NCBI GenBank assembly: GCA_029204045.2
Contig: JAQNDB010000321.1
Span: 33,374 to 97,373 of the forward strand
Direction of reading: 5' to 3'
DNA: 64,000 nt
Origin: Tillandsia leiboldiana
Lineage: Eukaryota > Streptophyta > Magnoliopsida > Poales > Bromeliaceae
This document shows, piece after piece, positions 1 through 9,489 of this stretch (within the stretch, counting starts at the first letter, position 1; every line of letters starts with the position of its first letter). The position numbers and the translations under genes are program-made. Under the pieces are notes generated by a model that worked only from the letters and a program-made list of their open reading frames with translations, was not told where the DNA came from and made no database searches.

Positions 1-1941
1 TTTGTGAGGAACACGGGTCATACAAGACCACTCTTCCGGAAAAGTACACCCATGCGGAGGCCAATCCGCCTGTGTACGTGCAGCATCCCAAAACAGATTT
101 GCCGAGATCGGCGTGTCATGAACAATGCGACCGCAGCCGCTTCAATTGTTAGATAAAAACACGATTATGCGAAAGGTTAAACTGTCCATCTACTTTGTTA
201 GATAAATTGAGAGCACTTTAATGACGATAGATGCACTTACTGCACTGGCTGTATTTACAGCAACCGTACCCACCTATTTGGAGAGAGATCGGAACACCCG
301 AATCTTTCGCGCACCCCCGCTGCGCGTCTGGACCTAATGAAAGTCCGCACGGATAACTATAGTCAAAAGCGTGTACTAACATCTGAAAACACAAGACCCA
401 CTTTACTCTTTTCGACGGGAAAGTCCAACAAAACTCAATCCTCAATCGGTAGCCCACTCGGGTGTTCCGATCTCAATCCAAGAAGGCCCCGACGGCGGAA
501 ATGATGAGAAAAGAGACCCGACGGCACGCCCCCGACGATTTCGTCGAGGCGCGGAGCGTCGGCGAAATTAGCACCCGACCTAATAAAATAATGACCAAGA
601 AGGTCCCAGGTGGCCATGCCAAGAAAGCCACGGAAATAACGATCCCAACGGCGAAAACGGCGTTCAAAACGGTGGAAAAACGGACAAAAACGGAGCTACC
701 GATCTTTGGGCTGTCGGGTGGTGCACAGGAGCAACCGTGGACCGGGTTTACGGCATCAGGCGGCGGCGGCATGCGCCGAGTGCACACAGGAGCGTGCACC
801 AGGCGGGACGGGCCGGGCCGCGCACGGTGCTGGCGCGCGCCGGGTTCACGCATTCGGCCGCGGCGTCGCGCACCGGGTGCACGCCCAGCGCGTGCACCGC
901 GCTGGACGGGCCGGGCCGGCGCACGGATTTGTGCGCCGGTTCTTGGCCTTCGATGTTGCAGGCGTGCACCGGGTGCACGCCTGGACCCATGGACCGGGCT
1001 GTACGGAAAAGCACAGTAACTTCCCGTTTCGCGATTTCTTCTCCGTTTGCGCTCCCGTTTCGCGGTTTCTTCTCCGTTTTCGCTCCCGTGCGACTCCGGC
1101 GAAGACCCTGCGACCATGGTAACGGCGGCGGCGGCCTCCCATTTAAAAACGGCGGTGGCGGCCTCCCGTTAACCCACTATGTTCCAACGAAACATCCCAA
1201 AAATCTCCGAATAAAAACACGATAATTCTAACGACTAAACCAACGATCGACGAACAACCAAAACGTCGGTCGGAGGTCCGATAACAAGAACTCAATTCAA
1301 GACCACCAAGAACTCAACGAAAGAGATGACGGAAAACTCCCAAATAATTTAAATAAATTATTTTACTAACCGAAGATCGACGGGAAGGTTGTCCGGTCGC
1401 GTTCTTGCCTTCGGTTCGGTGTCCGGGAAGATCGGGCTCCTTCTCTTTCTCCTTTCCCTTTCTTCCGGCTAGGGTTCCGTCTTTTCTTTTTTTTTTCCCT
1501 TCTCTCCGATTAGGGTTTTTATTTTCTTTTCTTTTCCTTTCCGATACTCAGGATCCCTTATATAGTCGTACTTTACCTTTAATTAATTCCTCTTTAATTC
1601 GTACGTAAGAGAATTAATTAATTTTCCGTCTGGGATAATTAATTAACTAATTAATTATCCCCCACGAGATAAACCACCTTATCTCTAACGGGTGCAAGAT
1701 ATTTAGCACGGATTCCGATGCATGACTAATTACCATATCACTTTGGGTCCCGTTCAGGGGGTTCCCGATATCGGATTTCAGATCCGATCGCGCCGTCGGC
1801 TTTCTTTTTCCGCGCTCTATCGCAGAAAAATACTAGCATCTCACAATGGCCAACTTCAAGAGTTGAATAATTTTATTTCACTTAAAGGCTTAAATGACTA
1901 TACCTAAGTCAAAAATACCCCCGAAAGGCCGGATCACTACA
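1..1941 (-). repeat. A1: LTR of an A-family Tekay-like element, truncated by window start
   Basis: The stretch matches A-family LTRs (for example 9490-12297) from about LTR base 850 to the end, so roughly the first 850 bases lie outside the window. In element sense (- strand) it starts TGTAGTGATCCGG at 1941. The next bases, ACAAA (1942-1946), would be one copy of the target duplication. The LTR interrupts the copia integrase reading frame of element E exactly here. It contains the family TATA motif, a GC-rich block (about 700-1160) and the GGCCAA-loop hairpin at 44-77. It may be the 5' LTR of a full element extending left or a solo LTR; the window cannot tell. ORFs of 138-214 codons inside it lie on both strands of GC-rich DNA and are not taken as genes. 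Confidence 0.9.
1557..1564 (-). promoter_or_regulatory. TATA box of LTR A1
   Basis: The - strand reads TATATAAG about 380 bp after the LTR start, the expected place for the U3 promoter. The same motif is at the same offset in all A and D LTRs. It implies a short U3 and a leader (R-U5) of about 2.4 kb. Confidence 0.65.
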
Positions 1942-3240
1942 ACAAAAGTCAATGAATTTTGAATTAATGAATTCTCCACCTCTATCACTTCTAACACGAA
2001 TGATCTTTTCATTCTTTTCAATCATAATACGAAGGCAAATCTCGTGAAAAGAATCAAAAGTATCAGCTTTCTCTTTTAAAAATGCTACCCAAGAATACCG
2101 AGAGAAATCATCAACCAATAAAAAAATATACCATTTACCTCCCAAAGATGGTTGACGGGTCGGCCCCATTAAGTCCATGTGCAAAAGTTCCAAGGGCCGT
2201 TTTGTACCAACGTGGTTCAAGTTCTTGTGTGCAGTCCTAGACTGTTTTCCCTTTTGGCAACCACCACACACAACGTTTTGTTTAAATAAAAGTTTTGGAA
2301 CCCCCTTGACCACGTCCTTGTTTGAAATTCTAGTAAGTTCCTTAAAATTTAAGTGACCTAGCCTTTCATGCCAAAGAGTTTCATTATTCAAAGTGGCTAA
2401 GTTACAATTTTCAGAAAATTTATTAGGAACAACATAACAATTGTTTTCAGATCTAACCCCTTTTAAAAAGAAGACATGGTCCTTATCAGTTACAACACAT
2501 TCAACAGATGAAAAGTTAACTGAAAAACCATTGTCGCAAAGTTGACTTATGCTTATGAGGTTAGTCTTAAGGCCATCAACAAATAAGACGTTTTTCAAAA
2601 TCGGGCCATCTGGAATAGCTACCGTCCCTTTTCCAACAATTTTGGAAGATCGACCGTCTCCGAAAACAACAAGTCCTCCGGAGATTTTCTCAAGATTTTG
2701 AAAACTATTTTTGTCACCGGTCATGTGACGGGAACAACCGCTATCCAGATACCAAGACGAACTATCATATGCATGCAAGGAAACATTGGTAACAAGACAA
2801 GGGTAAATTTCATCTTTGCGCACCCAAACCCTTTTGGAGTGCGTCGGTAATGGTCGTGAGGTTATTCTCCTAGGTGAAGGCGTCTTGTCAGATCGATTGC
2901 CGCTCCTTGATGATGTCGTCTTGCGCGGTGAACGACCAAGGCTCTTTTCATTTGAAAAGTTTTGCTTTGATTTCCGGGGAGGCACCTCTTTGGTAGTCGT
3001 TGCAAGAGGTGATTGAGGTGAGCGTTTGACTCCCGTCTTGCAATATCTTCTTATGTGCCCTGAAACACCACAACGAAAACATACCTTAGATCTTGACGAT
3101 CCCAAAGAGGATGAAGTAGGTTTGTTGTCGTTGTTTGTCTTGAATTCCAGTGTCGGAGGAGGAGATACCGACTGAGGCACAAAAACTGTCCCACTCGAAC
3201 TTGGACTGTTTCCAGTTTGAGTGTATCCGAGGCCGAACCG
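1942..3240 (-). pseudogene. E pol: second CCHC knuckle, aspartic protease, pre-integrase and N-terminal integrase (interrupted)
   Basis: The frame encodes a CCHC knuckle (CFRCGVSGHIRRYC), a basic Ser/Lys/Arg-rich linker, the copia protease motif WYLDSGCSRHMTGD with catalytic DSG, a GAG-pre-integrase domain (LWHERLGHLNF followed by the paired CGGC-x-KGKQ zinc region) and the integrase core start, with the first catalytic Asp in LLHMDLMGP and the second in VRSDRGGEF. The third catalytic residue is missing because LTR A1 begins a few codons later at 1941. The frame then runs into LTR sequence and stops. It is offset from gag by a frameshift near 3240-3250, judged from the conserved GLGYT tail of gag appearing in the other frame. 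It cannot encode a working integrase. Confidence 0.88.
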
Positions 3241-4811
3241 ATTTGATGACCAAGACCAAGAAGTCTATCCAACTTACTCCTTCCTGAAGAGAATCGCTGT
3301 AAGTCATCCTTGAGTTGGAAAATGGTCTTTGTCATTTCCAGGTTATCCTGTCGAGCCTCGTTATAGAGCTTTGAGAAGTGATTCGCTTTATCCACCAGAT
3401 TTGTATGTTCCTTCTCAAAACGCTCATTGGACTCTTGAAGGGAAACATTTACTTTTATCAAATTTTCCCTTTCCACTTCAAGAGCGTTTGAGAGAGAAGT
3501 TGCTCTTTTTGCTTCTTCTTCGAGATCATGCACTCTCCCTCTCAAACTCTTGTTTTGCTTAGCCACTTTCTTTGAATCTCTTAAAAGTCTGTGGTAGGCT
3601 AAAGCAAAATCTTCACCTTCCGAATCATCCGATTCATTGTCCGTTGCAATCTTTTCAACAGTGGAGTTGGACAACGACTCGGATGTACTTGCCATAAAGC
3701 ACATGAAGGGTGAAGATACGGACGCGTGGAATGCCGTGGAGCTCTTTTCTTCATCACTCGAAGACGACTCATTTGACGTTGAGTTGTCATCCCAAGTGAC
3801 GACTTGCATCGCCTTCTTCTTTGCCGGATACTTGCTCGGACACTCCGTTGCAATGTGGCCGTAGCCTCGACATTTGAAGCATTGTAGTTGTCTCTCTGAA
3901 CTTTTCTTATCCTTTGAGAAGTTCTCTTGCTTTCTTGACTTGTAACTTGAAGTACCCTTGCCTTTGATCGACTTTCCGAAGGATGGAGATTTGCTTGAAT
4001 TACCCCTTCGAAAGTTGCGGCGAAACTTCCTTGTCAAGAGAGCGAGCTGCTTCTCAAATTCCTCCATAGAAAGGTTCTCGTCATCGTCTGAGGAGGATGT
4101 ATCCGCGTCTTCTTCCTTAGTTGTTTTCAACGCATAACCTGAAGACTTAGAAGAGGATGCTTTTCCAGAAGAATTGTTAGTAGTAAACGTCATTTCATAA
4201 GTTTGTAATGCACCAACTAATTCTTCTACACGTATTTCGTCTGGGTGTTTAATAGTTTCAATGGCAGTAACCTTTGGGCGAAATCGTTCAGGAAGAGTTC
4301 TTAAGATCTTTCTTACAATCTTAAATTCTGGAATCTTCTCTCCCAGGTTAGCACATGAGTTTACGATGTCTTGCAATCGTGTATAGTAGTCCGTGAAAGA
4401 TTCATTTTCTGCCATCAAGATAGAGTCAAACTTGCTCGTAAGCATTTGCAGTTTCTGAATCTTCACGAGGTTAGTTCCCTCATGTGTAACCTAAAGAACA
4501 TCCCAGATTTCTTTCGCAGTCTCACATGCTGAGACACGAGTGAACTCAGTTTGAGATAAGGCATTAAAAATAGCATTAATTCCCTTGCCATTGTAAGAGG
4601 ATGAGTCTAACTCTTCCTTGGTCCATTTCGACCTAGGTTTTAAGGTGTGGACATCACCAATAAATTCAGTTGGATTAGACCATCCTAATTCAATTGATTG
4701 CCACACCCGTTCGTCGATGGAAACTAAAAAGGCTTTCATCCGCACTTTCCAGTACGCATAATTTGTTCCATCGAAGAACGGGGGTCGGTTGATGTTTCCA
4801 CCTTCAACCAT
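3241..4811 (-). pseudogene. E gag: copia capsid/nucleocapsid with coiled coil, broken by a stop
   Basis: Starts at ATG 4811, only about 20 bases past the PBS. The UBN2-type capsid begins with PPFFDGTNYAYWKVRMKAFL and runs past ALQTYEM. A CCHC knuckle (CFKCRGYGHIATEC) lies near 3850, flanked by Lys/Ser-rich stretches. A long heptad-rich segment (about 3310-3600) looks like a coiled coil. An in-frame TAG at 4491-4493 splits the capsid after about 106 codons; the same frame then continues to about 3240, where a 1-2 base indel shifts into pol. Gag would form the cytoplasmic virus-like particle. With a stop and a frameshift this copy is dead. Confidence 0.88.
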
Positions 4812-4830
4812 TGTTTACAACCCTATTCCC

Positions 4831-4842
4831 GCTCTGATACCA
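4831..4842 (-). promoter_or_regulatory. E primer binding site (initiator tRNA-Met)
   Basis: The - strand reads TGGTATCAGAGC, complementary to the 3' end of plant initiator tRNA-Met. It lies two bases inside the LTR end at 4845 and fixes the 5' LTR boundary. Confidence 0.9.
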
Positions 4843-5149
4843 CTTGTTGGGTTATATGTAATAAGGATCTAAATAGGGGAAAAAACACCTAGAGGGGGGT
4901 GAATAGGTGTAAACGTATAAACACTCAAAAATCGTTGCGATAAAAACCCAATGCGGAAATAAAAAATAACTCGCAAGATTTTTACGTGGAAAAACTCCAT
5001 CACCGGAGTAAAAAACCACGGGACCGATAACACGGCAGAAATCCACTAGAATTAAAACACGTACAAGGTGATTTACCGTACACACTTACGACTCAACCTT
5101 TTCCATACGCTCCTAGAGGATCTTCTCCGCTCGCTCCGCGACGTTTCTC

Positions 5150-5322
5150 GAATCCACGATCTGCGCCCAACACCGAATCCACGGCGTCCAACGTCGAATC
5201 CACGACGTCCGACCGAATCCACGGTCTTCACCCAATAGCACCCTTCGAATCCACGAATGTGCCTCGCTCCGAATCCACGAGAGCGGTTGAACCTTGAATC
5301 CACAAGGACACGCGAATCCACG
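5150..5322 (-). repeat. Eight dispersed copies of GAATCCACG in E R/U5
   Basis: The nonamer (or a one-base variant) starts at 5150, 5175, 5196, 5215, 5247, 5271, 5296 and 5314. Spacing is irregular, 18-32 bp. It lies downstream of the TATA box, so it would be in the RNA leader. Confidence 0.8.
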
Positions 5323-5600
5323 CGCCGATTTTTGGGGTAAATCGTTATTTTTGGTGGTGATGATCCGCCGAATACTTAGATCAAAGATAGATCGGAAATA
5401 CCATCTAAGTATTCATTAGTTTGATTCAACTCAAGATGTGAGTATGAAAACCTAGAATCAAACTAATCAATATAGATGAAGAAACATAGAGTATTCTCTA
5501 ATGATTTCCTTTCTTCTCTATATGTGGATCTAGAGCCGTATAAGATGATATAGGAAAATGACGGCTATTTGGATTAACCCTAGAAAAAGAGTCATAGGGT

Positions 5601-5610
5601 CTATTTATAG
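5601..5610 (-). promoter_or_regulatory. TATA box of E LTR
   Basis: The - strand reads CTATAAATAG, a consensus plant TATA box, about 575 bp from the LTR start, leaving about 750 bp for R-U5. Confidence 0.75.
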
Positions 5611-5675
5611 GTTAGAAACCCTAGGAAGGAGATAAGAATCAAAAACCTAACATTTCTGGAAATTTTACGGACGGC

Positions 5676-5959
5676 GATCCGGATCGGATTAGCTGTGATC
5701 CGGATCGTCGTAACGAGTAAGGCAATTCCAGAAAAACGAAGGTTCGGGATCCGGATCGAAGTGCTTGATCCGGATCGTTCATACAGTTCACCAAACATCA
5801 ACGTTCGGGATCCGGATTGCGAAGCCTGATCCGGATCGTTCAAGGAAGATGGTAAACTCAGTGTTCGGGATCCGGATCAAGAGAGGCTACGATCCGGATT
5901 GAACTGGTGTATGAACGAACCACCTTCGGGATCCGGATCGAACAACCTGATCCGGATCC
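5676..5959 (-). repeat. 60-61 bp tandem repeat in E U3 built on GATCCGGATC
   Basis: Repeat units begin TTCGGGATCCGGAT at 5743, 5804, 5864 and 5925 (spacing 61, 60, 61), with a partial unit at 5676. Each unit has two copies of the palindrome GATCCGGATC or a one-base variant. The array lies immediately upstream of the TATA box, where copia elements keep enhancer subrepeats. The enhancer role is inferred. Confidence 0.8.
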
Positions 5960-6185
5960 TGAACATGTCCCAAGTCCAGTTTTTGATTTTTATGCAATGA
6001 AAGATTCTTCCAAGTGTTTCTACACTACAAGAAGTATTCGGATCACACAAAATCTTTAGTTAAACATACCTGATCCTTTTGAATTCTTCTTTCTTGAGAT
6101 TGAGTTAAATGATCCAACTTTCTTCACCTTCAATCTTCAAGACTTGAGACTTTCACGAAACTACGCCAACTCAAATTCCGTAACA

Positions 6186-7379
6186 CGTCACCTGGCACAG
6201 CGACAAGCAACCGCGCCAGCCGAGCGCAATCCAACCCCTCCGCCCGGAACCACCGCACCCACTACGGGACCGCAAGGGACGGGTGGTACGACGACGGAAC
6301 AGCCTCCATCTCCAAGGGACGCACCTACTCCGACGACCACGGGGCCCGTGATGGGAGCTACAACAGGGGAGGCAGGAACGACCCCTACCCTCGGGGGGTC
6401 CGCCGCTGTAGGAGGGGTCACGGAGCAACGAACGACGCGAGAAAGGGTCAGGACGAATTTGGCTGGGTTCAAGAAGCATGACCCTCCCACTTTTGAGGGA
6501 GAGACGACCGACCCATGGGTCGTCGAAAAATGGGTGGATACCATGGAAAAACTCTTTGAGGACCTACTGATGGAGGAACACGAGCGAGTTCCATTAGCCG
6601 TCCACTTCCTCGAAGGGAATGCACGCATCTGGTGGAAAACGGTACGCCCGGATCCGTCTACAAACGACCCATTACCGACATGGACGGCCTTTAGAGAGGA
6701 ACTTTTTGACGCTTTCTTCTCCGATAGCGTCAATCGGCAATTGGAAGACGACCTGAAGAACGTTAGACAAGGGAACCGCTCGGTCATGGAATATCAAAGG
6801 GAGTTCGTGAGATTGGTTAATTGCGTCCCGTTTGTTATACGAGATGAACCCCACAAGGCCCGTCTTTTTGTGGACGGGTTACGGAGCGACATCTTTGAGA
6901 TGGTCCAGGCAGCGGACCTGCGCACGTTCAGGGAAGTGGTGGATAGAGCCACCATAGTGGAGCGGGGGTTCGCTATCACCCGAGCTCGACGTGAGGGATC
7001 AGAAAATAACCGGGGCAGGAAGCGGACACAGACTTACCCGGGAGGGGGTCCGTCTGGTGGGAGCCGACCCCCAAAATACCCCAGGACGCAACAAGGAAGC
7101 AAGAGTGCGCCAATCGGAAAACCGCGACCACCGAACAAGCCATGCGTTATTTGCGGAGCATTGCATCCAGTGACGGAATGCCCTAAGAGACAGGATCACT
7201 GTTACCGCTGCGGCAAGCCGGGGCATTTCCGATTCAACTGTCCTCTGAACACTGGAGCGGCATCTTCCGCAGCTTCCACCCCAACGGCACAGCCACCGGG
7301 ACGGGGTAGAGCATCAACGGGAATACCCCCACGCCCTCCGGCGCCAAGAGCAGAAGGAGAATCGCGACCACAGCCATGA
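6186..7379 (+). pseudogene. D gag: Ty3/gypsy capsid and nucleocapsid, 5' truncated by E
   Basis: Begins inside gag with HLAQRQATAPAER, matching the residues after HLTQRQATAPAER in A2/A3 gag; the upstream part was separated by copia element E. A Pro/Thr/Gly-rich stretch is followed by the retrotrans_gag capsid (DPPTFEGETTDPWVVEKW, then FLEGNARIWWKTV and EYQREFVRL), then two knuckles, CVICGALHPVTEC (one residue short of the usual spacing) and CYRCGKPGHFRFNC near 7198-7240. The frame meets TGA at 7377-7379. The same frame continues into the protease, and relatives have a Gly codon there, so this is a point nonsense change. Confidence 0.88.
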
Positions 7380-8050
7380 GGGAGGCTCTACTCCATGGGC
7401 CAACATGGAGCGACACTGCAAGAGGAGGCGGTCGCAGGTATTACCTCCGTTTCTAATTTCCGAGCACGAACCCTGTTTGACACCGGGGCGACTCGCTCTT
7501 TTATTTCCCGCACTTTTGCACAAACACATCTACTAGAAAGTAGTCCCCTCGATGTCCTACTGACCGTCCAGACCCCCGGGGGGCCAATCGCGGCAACTGG
7601 CCTAGTACCCTCTTGTTCAATAAGACTTGGAAGGTTGTCGTGCCCCTGGGACCTGGTGGTCATACCGCTAAAGGAATATGACGTAGTTTTGGGCATGGAC
7701 TGGCTTACCGAGTATCAGGCGGTCATCGACTGCGAGAAGCGCCAGGTGCAACTACAGAAGCCGGGATTCCCAGAAAACGTGTACATGTTATGTAAAAGCA
7801 CTTCCTTCTTGGCTATCATCTCCGCATCGCGAGCTAGGAAGTTGGTGGAGGGCGGGTGCGTGGCCTATCTAGCCTCAGTAGATTTAGCCACCCGACCTGT
7901 TCCCTCGCCTTCCGAAATTCCCGTGGTAAGGGAATTTCCGGACGTATTTCCGGCAGAGCTCCCCGGAGCGCCGCCGGAACGAGAAGTCGACTTTCCCATT
8001 GAACTACTTCCCGGCACCAAACCCATCACCAAGGCACCGTACAGGATGGC
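7380..8050 (+). pseudogene. D protease and PR-RT linker
   Basis: Same frame as gag after the TGA. The retropepsin motif RTLFDTGATRSFIS contains the catalytic DTG near 7478. It is followed by the flap and C-terminal part (VVIPLKEYDVVLGMDWL) and the linker FPDVFPAELPGAPPERE up to the residues just before RT. Element C interrupts the frame at 8050, after a codon for Met in YRMA; the reading frame then enters C's LTR and stops. In the intact element this protease would cleave the gag-pol polyprotein. Confidence 0.88.
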
Positions 8051-9489
8051 TGTCACGCCCCGGGGGTTCGAATCACGCGGAAGAGGAGCCACCGATGCCC
8101 CTGATTCAGCCATATATATTTTTTTTTTGTAAAACAATACTCCCCGGCGCGTGTCCAGACCCGCCGCATACACAAATTCACTCTGCAAACGGGCAGAGTC
8201 TCCTTTGTATATGCACGGCGTCTCAACTACAAAGTGTCTCACAAGGCGTAGCACATACAATCTCTAACCACATCAGTTGGGGTCTCGTACACATACAACC
8301 AAACAATTCACATGATATTCTAGCATTCACTTAGAGCATAGAGGCCGGTGTTTTGAAAGGATAAATAATCACATGGTTTTGAAAGCGGTATCCACACGAT
8401 GCCATCGTTTGTGAAAACAGTTCGCAAACACATAAATCCCACACGGTTTGTAAAGCTCGGTGCCCACACGACACCCACGTTTTAAAAGTAGTTTTCGCAA
8501 ACGGTTTTCTTTGCTTTTCATCGTTCAAAACGGCCAAGTAAGAGAGAACGTAGTATTCATTCAATTATTCTAAAAGGAAGAAGGGCAACATCCACTTCGA
8601 CCCCACGGGGGTGTCGCAATCCACAGCTAGCTAACATGAATAATAAAAGAAATGGGAAAGAAGAGTCACTGTATCTGAAGTCACCCAAAAATCAGATCAG
8701 CACTCTCGCGTCCTCACCGGCGCCCTAGCACTCGCCCCTGGACGAACCTGTCACGGTGTGGGAAGTCAGTGACTAGAAATAGCATGATAAGCGTAGAAAA
8801 ACAATGATAAGGCAAACCACAAACACCGAAGCAACCATCCCTCCCATGCATCATCCACCATAACCACACCCTGTATCAAACAACATCGGGCACCTTCCCC
8901 GATGCCCACCGCCGAGCAACTGCCTCGGCCGCCGAGCACCTGCCTCGACATCACCGCTCACACCCCCCACCCATGGGGGCCCCCATTCCTAACGCCACCG
9001 CCGCGTGGGGTACACGGGTCAACGTACCACTTTTTCGGAAAAGCACACCCTTGCGGTGGCCAAACCGCGGGTGTGCGTGTAGCAAAACTTGAGCCTCAGA
9101 TTGACATTAAGTATCATAACATAACAGGGTTAGTGCATAAACAGAAGGAGACTAATAATTTCACCTTGCCCCAACATGCTATTTCTAACAGTTAATCCCT
9201 ATTCCCGCAATCCCCGGGAACGTACCCACCTTGTGTGCGTCGTCCTGCGTTCGTCCAGTCCGCGTCTGTGCTCCAGTCGCCAACAGCGTCCCGCACTCCT
9301 GAAGGAACATGGGCAAGTCGAGACTTAGAAGTCCGAAACTTACAACGACTCCCAACAGCGTGCGGCGGAGTTCTTCGCACGGCACCGGCCCGTGCGACGA
9401 ACACTCTGCCTGGGCGCAGCCCCGCGCGGCACCAGCCCGCGCGGGCGCCCCTCCTGCGGGCGGCCCCGCGCGGCCGAGCGCCGCGCGGG
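8051..9489 (-). repeat. C left (3') LTR, first segment
   Basis: Starts TGTCACGCCCCGGGGG at 8051. It carries the outer stem-loop 8166-8214, two units of the U5 tandem hairpin (about 8355-8510), the GTCAC..GTGAC stem 8750-8773 and the GGCCAA-loop hairpin 9043-9076. A GC-rich tandem begins near 9410 and is cut at 9489 by A2; the rest of the LTR resumes at 29842. Confidence 0.92.

Larger units (their letters stand above)
1942..6185 (-). mobile_element. E: Ty1/copia retrotransposon, probably SIRE/Maximus lineage, 5' half
   Basis: Reading leftward, the element has a 5' LTR (4845-6185), a tRNA-Met PBS, gag, protease and the first part of integrase, then is cut by LTR A1 at 1941. RT, RNase H and the 3' LTR lie beyond the window or beyond A1. 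The order gag-PR-INT (integrase before RT) identifies copia. The gag has a long coiled-coil extension, a trait reported for Sireviruses; the lineage call is an inference. It inserted into gag of element D: the LTR ends TAACA at 6185 and CGTCA (6186-6190) is the right-hand TSD. The remaining D sequence starts within gag, as predicted by an insertion. Confidence 0.85.
4845..6185 (-). repeat. E 5' LTR (1,341 bp)
   Basis: In + orientation it runs TGTTGGGTTATATG to CCGTAACA, giving TG..CA ends. It is bounded by the PBS on one side and by D gag plus TSD CGTCA on the other. It carries a TATA box at 5601-5610, an upstream GATCCGGATC array (5676-5959) and a downstream GAATCCACG array (5150-5322). The partner LTR is outside the window, so its age cannot be estimated. 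Confidence 0.9.

Noticed and set aside
462..1117. ORFs of 138-214 codons inside every A-family LTR, conserved in length across copies
   Set aside because: They overlap on both strands in all frames of GC-rich DNA, resemble no domain, and are conserved only because the LTR copies are recent duplicates; in the D LTR this block is replaced altogether.
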